NCBI GenBank assembly: GCA_016933955.1
Contig: JAFGTT010000032.1
Span: 186,001-250,000, forward strand
DNA from: Candidatus Zixiibacteriota bacterium
GTDB taxonomy: Bacteria > Zixibacteria > MSB-5A5 > GN15 > PGXB01
Length of the DNA stretch: 64,000 bases
Reading direction: 5' to 3'
Below the pieces are notes generated by a model. The model did no database searches and was not told the origin of the DNA. It worked only from the letters and a program-made list of their open reading frames with translations. The position numbers and the translations under genes were made by a program. How positions within the stretch are numbered: the first letter of the stretch is position 1; each line of letters starts with the position of its first letter. Below are positions 60,658-64,000 of this stretch, in pieces.

Positions 60658-62673
60658 TTAATTATTGCCGCTTCGATCAAGCGGACGCCGCGGATTATAA
60701 TAAGCGCTCTGGTAAAGGCCATACACTTTGCATTTCATCTCCGCCACCACCTCAGGATACTCCCCGGCAATATTAAACGACTTGTCCGACAGATGATAGA
60801 GCGAAATCGGACCGCCGTTAAGACGGCTTACAAAGAAGAGGCTGTCCCGAATGAAACCGATATTGTACCAGCTCGTGGCAAAGGCAAAATCCTCGACCGT
60901 AGCGGTCGTATCGAAAAGATCATAACCAAGCGAATAATCATCATAATCCAGCCCCACCCGGCCCATCACCGTGGGAAGAATATCAAGCTGGCATCCCAGC
61001 CGATTATTTCTTACCCCCCCGTTTATTTCTCCTCTGGTGCTGTAAACAAAAAACGGAATCTGTATCCATGACACATCCAGTTCGGTCGTGACGTTATACG
61101 GAAAACCGTTGTCGGCCGTAAAAAAGATGATTGTGTTGTCGAAAGCGCTGTCCCTGTCGATCTGGTAAAAGAATCGCGAGAAGGCCCAGTCGGCGTAGCG
61201 TATGGCATCGAATTCGTTTTTTCGCGGTTCCGATTCCGGCATCCGTTCGATCCCCACCTCCGGAACCTCGCAGGGCGGATGGTTGGTTCCGGTGAGAATC
61301 AGGGCAAAAAATTTCCTGCCCTCCAGCGCCCTTTTCCGCAACTGGTTATAGGCATGATCGAACATGACCTGATCGGGAACCCCCAGCCAGTTTAAGACCA
61401 ATGACTGATCGTGATCCAGAACCGAATACACTGTCATTACCCCGTTGGCTCGCATAAATCCCTGCATATTGTCAAAATGGGGATCCTGGGTAGTGCAGAA
61501 AATCGTTTCATATCCCTTTTCGCGGAGTATCGCGGCCAGTGAAAAATAGGTCCAGTATCCCTGGACCTGCTTCATCATGGTCCTTCCGAACAGGTGCGGA
61601 GTTCCAGTCATGACCGAAAACATGGCGGTACAGGTATGAGTTCCAGTTGAATAGAAATTGGTGAAAAGAGTCCCCTTCTTCGACAGCGAATCAAAACCCG
61701 GCGTCAGATCATACTGGTATTCACTCAGCAATGTGCCGATCTTGCTCGATCCGAAAGACTCGCTGATGACCACAATAATATTGGGTGGGTCGGGATTTTG
61801 TTTCTCGAAATGGCGATGGCGAACCAACCGTTTCTCTTCCTGGCCATCTTTGACAGGCGGCATCCCCAGCATCTCCCTGACCGTGTTTTCCCCTTCGGGA
61901 TACTCCACCTGTTCCACCAGCCGGTGAATTTGCTCTCTTTTGCCCATATCATAAAAAATATCCCGGGCGAATTCATGGACCGGGTTAAGAGTAAGCTGAT
62001 TGGCGAATTCATACCTGGAGAAAAAAGCCATTCCCCATCGCATCGGGGACACTTCATAAATTCGGCCGATTCCGCCAATAACCAATATAAACAACACCGG
62101 AAGAATATAAACCGCCGTCACCCAGCCCCGGTTGGGACCGGTGAGATTGAGAATCAAACCAAGCAGACGTTTGGCCAGGTAGATGAAAGTTACCAGGATC
62201 ACCAGGTATAAAAGCATATACCGTATTACCGGGTAGCTTTCCCAGATCATCTTTATCATGTCGCTGGAACTGTCTTTCCACAGCAGCGCCGAACCATTGA
62301 GGCGGGCCTTGAAAAATTTGTAAAACTCGATGTCGATTAAGTGCAGGAAAAACATCACTCCCGAAATGACTCCCAGCAAAACCAGATTGACAACCCGCAC
62401 TGATTGATACCGCGAAATATCTATGGTCGGAATGGTACCTATCAGGAAAAGAGGAAGGAGAACCACCGCGATTACCCGAAAATCAAAACGGGCCCCGATT
62501 ATAAAGGATTGCATCAGAATTGACAGAGGAATTTCGGATACCGGATCAGGATTGCTGACCATCAATAACAATCGCCAGAATTCGGAATATAACAGTAACA
62601 GAAGCGCCGCCCCGAGAATATAAAAGGCGGACGCCGAAACAAACCGAAATTTATAATTTCTTCCCCTGATCAT
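60658..62673 (-). CDS. LTA-synthase-family membrane sulfatase-fold enzyme
   Basis: 671 residues from the ATG at 62673, which has GAGG six bases upstream; the TTG at 62685 overlaps that site. Five or so hydrophobic segments (1-225) are followed by a large extracytoplasmic alkaline-phosphatase-fold domain with metal ligand Glu305 (VVISESFG), nucleophile-like Thr in GTHTCTAMFS (about 345-353), FFTADNG and further His/Asp ligands. The family includes lipoteichoic-acid synthase and phosphoethanolamine and phosphoglycerol transferases that decorate envelope glycans in diderms. The donor and acceptor are unknown. Confidence 0.9.
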   Translation of the reverse strand: MIRGRNYKFRFVSASAFYILGAALLLLLYSEFWRLLLMVSNPDPVSEIPLSILMQSFIIGARFDFRVIAVVLLPLFLIGTIPTIDISRYQSVRVVNLVLLGVISGVMFFLHLIDIEFYKFFKARLNGSALLWKDSSSDMIKMIWESYPVIRYMLLYLVILVTFIYLAKRLLGLILNLTGPNRGWVTAVYILPVLFILVIGGIGRIYEVSPMRWGMAFFSRYEFANQLTLNPVHEFARDIFYDMGKREQIHRLVEQVEYPEGENTVREMLGMPPVKDGQEEKRLVRHRHFEKQNPDPPNIIVVISESFGSSKIGTLLSEYQYDLTPGFDSLSKKGTLFTNFYSTGTHTCTAMFSVMTGTPHLFGRTMMKQVQGYWTYFSLAAILREKGYETIFCTTQDPHFDNMQGFMRANGVMTVYSVLDHDQSLVLNWLGVPDQVMFDHAYNQLRKRALEGRKFFALILTGTNHPPCEVPEVGIERMPESEPRKNEFDAIRYADWAFSRFFYQIDRDSAFDNTIIFFTADNGFPYNVTTELDVSWIQIPFFVYSTRGEINGGVRNNRLGCQLDILPTVMGRVGLDYDDYSLGYDLFDTTATVEDFAFATSWYNIGFIRDSLFFVSRLNGGPISLYHLSDKSFNIAGEYPEVVAEMKCKVYGLYQSAYYNPRRPLDRSGNN

Positions 62674-62773
62674 TGCCGACCTCAATATTTAAAAAGGAGA
62701 ATTTATGCCGAAACATACATTTCGACCAGAGAAAAATTGAATAATTGGAAATAACGGTTTTCCGGTCCGGCCA

Positions 62774-64000
62774 TTATAGCCTGTTGACCTTCATGATGGC
62801 ATTATAATAAATATCGGCCGTGGCTGTATCACCGATCATTTCATAATAGCGGCCCAATTTATCCCCGGCCGTCGAGGCGTGGCCATCCGACATCTCGAAG
62901 GCCTGCTGAAGATAGTTTAATCCCCGCTCCAGTTCGCCTTTTTCCAGCATGATATCCCCCATCAGAACTACCGGCAGGTAAAAGTCCGGGGGACCGCTCC
63001 GGGCGGACTGCCCGGCCGCTTCGAAGGCCAGGTCGAATTCTTTATCCCGGTTGTAATTGAGCGCCTCGGCATAAAGGTTGATAAATCCGGGATCGCTGTA
63101 ATAACTATCCGGTCCCCGGTAATCATCCCGATGTTTGAAAATAGTATACATATACCCCTCGACATGAAACACCGGGTAATAGCCATTACGAAATTTCGAT
63201 GACAGAAATAAGGCCTTCTCAGCCGGGGCCGACGGTTTCAATCCCGTCGAAAAAAGAATCAGATCCGGCTCACGCTCCATGAGGTAAGGGACATTGTAAT
63301 TGCGCTCTTTCCAGGTTGATTTAATACCCCAGACCGGCCGGGGATTCTTGGCAATTGTTCGATCGGTCAGACCGAGCATATCGATGACCTCCGCCCCGCT
63401 GTAAAAACCGTAGGCTCCGATAGTCGTCAGGGCAATGGTATAATGATACGAGCGTGCCTGTCCAATAATTTCCGCCTGTCGTTTCATACTGCTGACCAGT
63501 CCGATCTCGAATTCTCTCACCCGGAGCAATCCCGGACGGGGAATAAGAAAGGTTGCCGCCCCGCAGGCAATCATAACAACAGCAAAAACGACTGCCCGGA
63601 CAGGAGATTTCCCTTTTGTGATTTTATCAACCAGAAAATAAATGGCCGAGGTAAACGGGATGTACAAAATCGGTAGCAGGACGATAAAAAAACGATAGCC
63701 ATGAAGAACATCCCCCCCCACCAGTCCGACATAAATGATAAAACCGATAATAACCGGCAGAAACAATTTTAATCGCTGAGGAATAAACCGGAAAAGAACC
63801 ATCGGGATTACAATAAGCCCGCCGCCAAAACCATAATTTTTTAAAAAAAGCCGGATATAACTTAAACCGGATGCCAGATATTCGCTCGACCAGCCGGTTT
63901 TGGCATAAAAAGGATTAGGTAATAAATCCCCGTAATAAAACCAGCGAAATACGAACTGAGGCAAAATTAAAACAGCAAAGACCGCCGCCATTAGAGCCAG
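62774..64000 (-). CDS. AftB-like GT-C glycosyltransferase with TPR tail (N-terminus beyond right edge)
   Basis: The frame is open to the window edge, so the N-terminus is missing (409 codons seen). Several hydrophobic segments carry YYGDLLPNPFYAKTG and VGGDVLHGYRFFIVLLPILY, typical of AftB-type GT-C arabinofuranosyl- or mannosyl-transferases that use lipid-linked donors outside the membrane. A later soluble part has DMLGLTD, then about three TPR-like repeats near the C-terminus (LYAEALNYNRDKEFDLAFEAAG, GDIMLEKGELERGLNYLQQAFEM). The combination suggests a membrane glycosyltransferase with a partner-binding tail. Neighbouring LtaS-like gene on the same strand points to envelope glycan or glycolipid work. 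Confidence 0.8.
   Translation of the reverse strand: MALMAAVFAVLILPQFVFRWFYYGDLLPNPFYAKTGWSSEYLASGLSYIRLFLKNYGFGGGLIVIPMVLFRFIPQRLKLFLPVIIGFIIYVGLVGGDVLHGYRFFIVLLPILYIPFTSAIYFLVDKITKGKSPVRAVVFAVVMIACGAATFLIPRPGLLRVREFEIGLVSSMKRQAEIIGQARSYHYTIALTTIGAYGFYSGAEVIDMLGLTDRTIAKNPRPVWGIKSTWKERNYNVPYLMEREPDLILFSTGLKPSAPAEKALFLSSKFRNGYYPVFHVEGYMYTIFKHRDDYRGPDSYYSDPGFINLYAEALNYNRDKEFDLAFEAAGQSARSGPPDFYLPVVLMGDIMLEKGELERGLNYLQQAFEMSDGHASTAGDKLGRYYEMIGDTATADIYYNAIMKVNRL

Overview
The window looks like chromosome from an uncultured, diderm (outer-membrane) bacterium. Signs of this are the LPS-export ATPase LptB beside rpoN and hpf, SurA/PpiC-type periplasmic chaperones, and several lipoproteins with lipobox cysteines. 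Base composition is close to balanced and fairly uniform. I see no transposase, integrase, CRISPR array, tRNA or rRNA gene. The protein mix (Che cluster with CheC/CheX and CheD, FapA-like DUF342 protein, YoaP-type acetyltransferase, AftB-like glycosyltransferase) resembles FCB-type candidate phyla such as Zixibacteria. That placement is an inference of low confidence; nothing here is a taxonomic marker I could test.

Layout. 1-10.4 kb, all minus strand: a chemosensory operon reading cheA, cheW, mcp, cheW, fapA-like, cheX, cheY, cheR, cheD, HDOD (the last runs off the left edge). 10.7-15.5 kb: alanine/sodium symporter, a small unknown protein, an exported isoaspartyl methyltransferase and a large TPR lipoprotein. 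15.5-18.6 kb: lptB-rpoN-hpf on the plus strand. 18.6-22.3 kb: a lipoprotein with carboxypeptidase-regulatory-like domains and a second chemoreceptor. 22.3-29.5 kb: small enzymes (methyltransferases, RsgA, acetyltransferases), a lipoprotein/SH3 pair and an RRM RNA-binding protein with a complex leader. 29.6-38.5 kb: SSS symporter, oligoendopeptidase F, membrane proteins, RlmI-type rRNA methyltransferase, an orphan DNA methyltransferase and an ECF S component. 38.6-46.3 kb: gyrA, uvrA, a histone-H1-like protein and enolase. 46.5-51.5 kb: sugar-nucleotide genes (LegB-like dehydratase, nucleotidyltransferase, WbpP-like epimerase) and an asparagine-synthetase homologue. 52-60 kb: purA, engB and lon on the minus strand, then two parvulin chaperones and an S4 protein on the plus strand. 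60-64 kb: STAS protein, LtaS-type membrane sulfatase-fold enzyme and an AftB-like GT-C enzyme cut by the right edge.

How the genes fit together. The Che genes form a complete signalling path (receptor, two CheW, CheA, CheY, CheX phosphatase, CheR/CheD adaptation) without CheB or motility structural genes in view, so the output is unknown. lptB, SurA/PpiC, the lipoproteins and the glycan genes serve the outer envelope. gyrA, uvrA, the DNA methyltransferase and the H1-like protein act on the chromosome.

Most interesting regulatory signals: (1) two copies of a 15-bp inverted repeat, TGACAGGA(T/A)TTGTC(A/G), flanking a promoter-like element upstream of uvrA, a possible new SOS-type operator; (2) several genes whose start codon lies 7-8 nt after a good -10 box with no Shine-Dalgarno, suggesting leaderless mRNAs; (3) the RRM gene leader, with a leaderless aromatic-rich 15-codon ORF and a 10-bp hairpin arm next to the ribosome-binding site. 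All statements rest on reading the sequence; no database or folding program was run.
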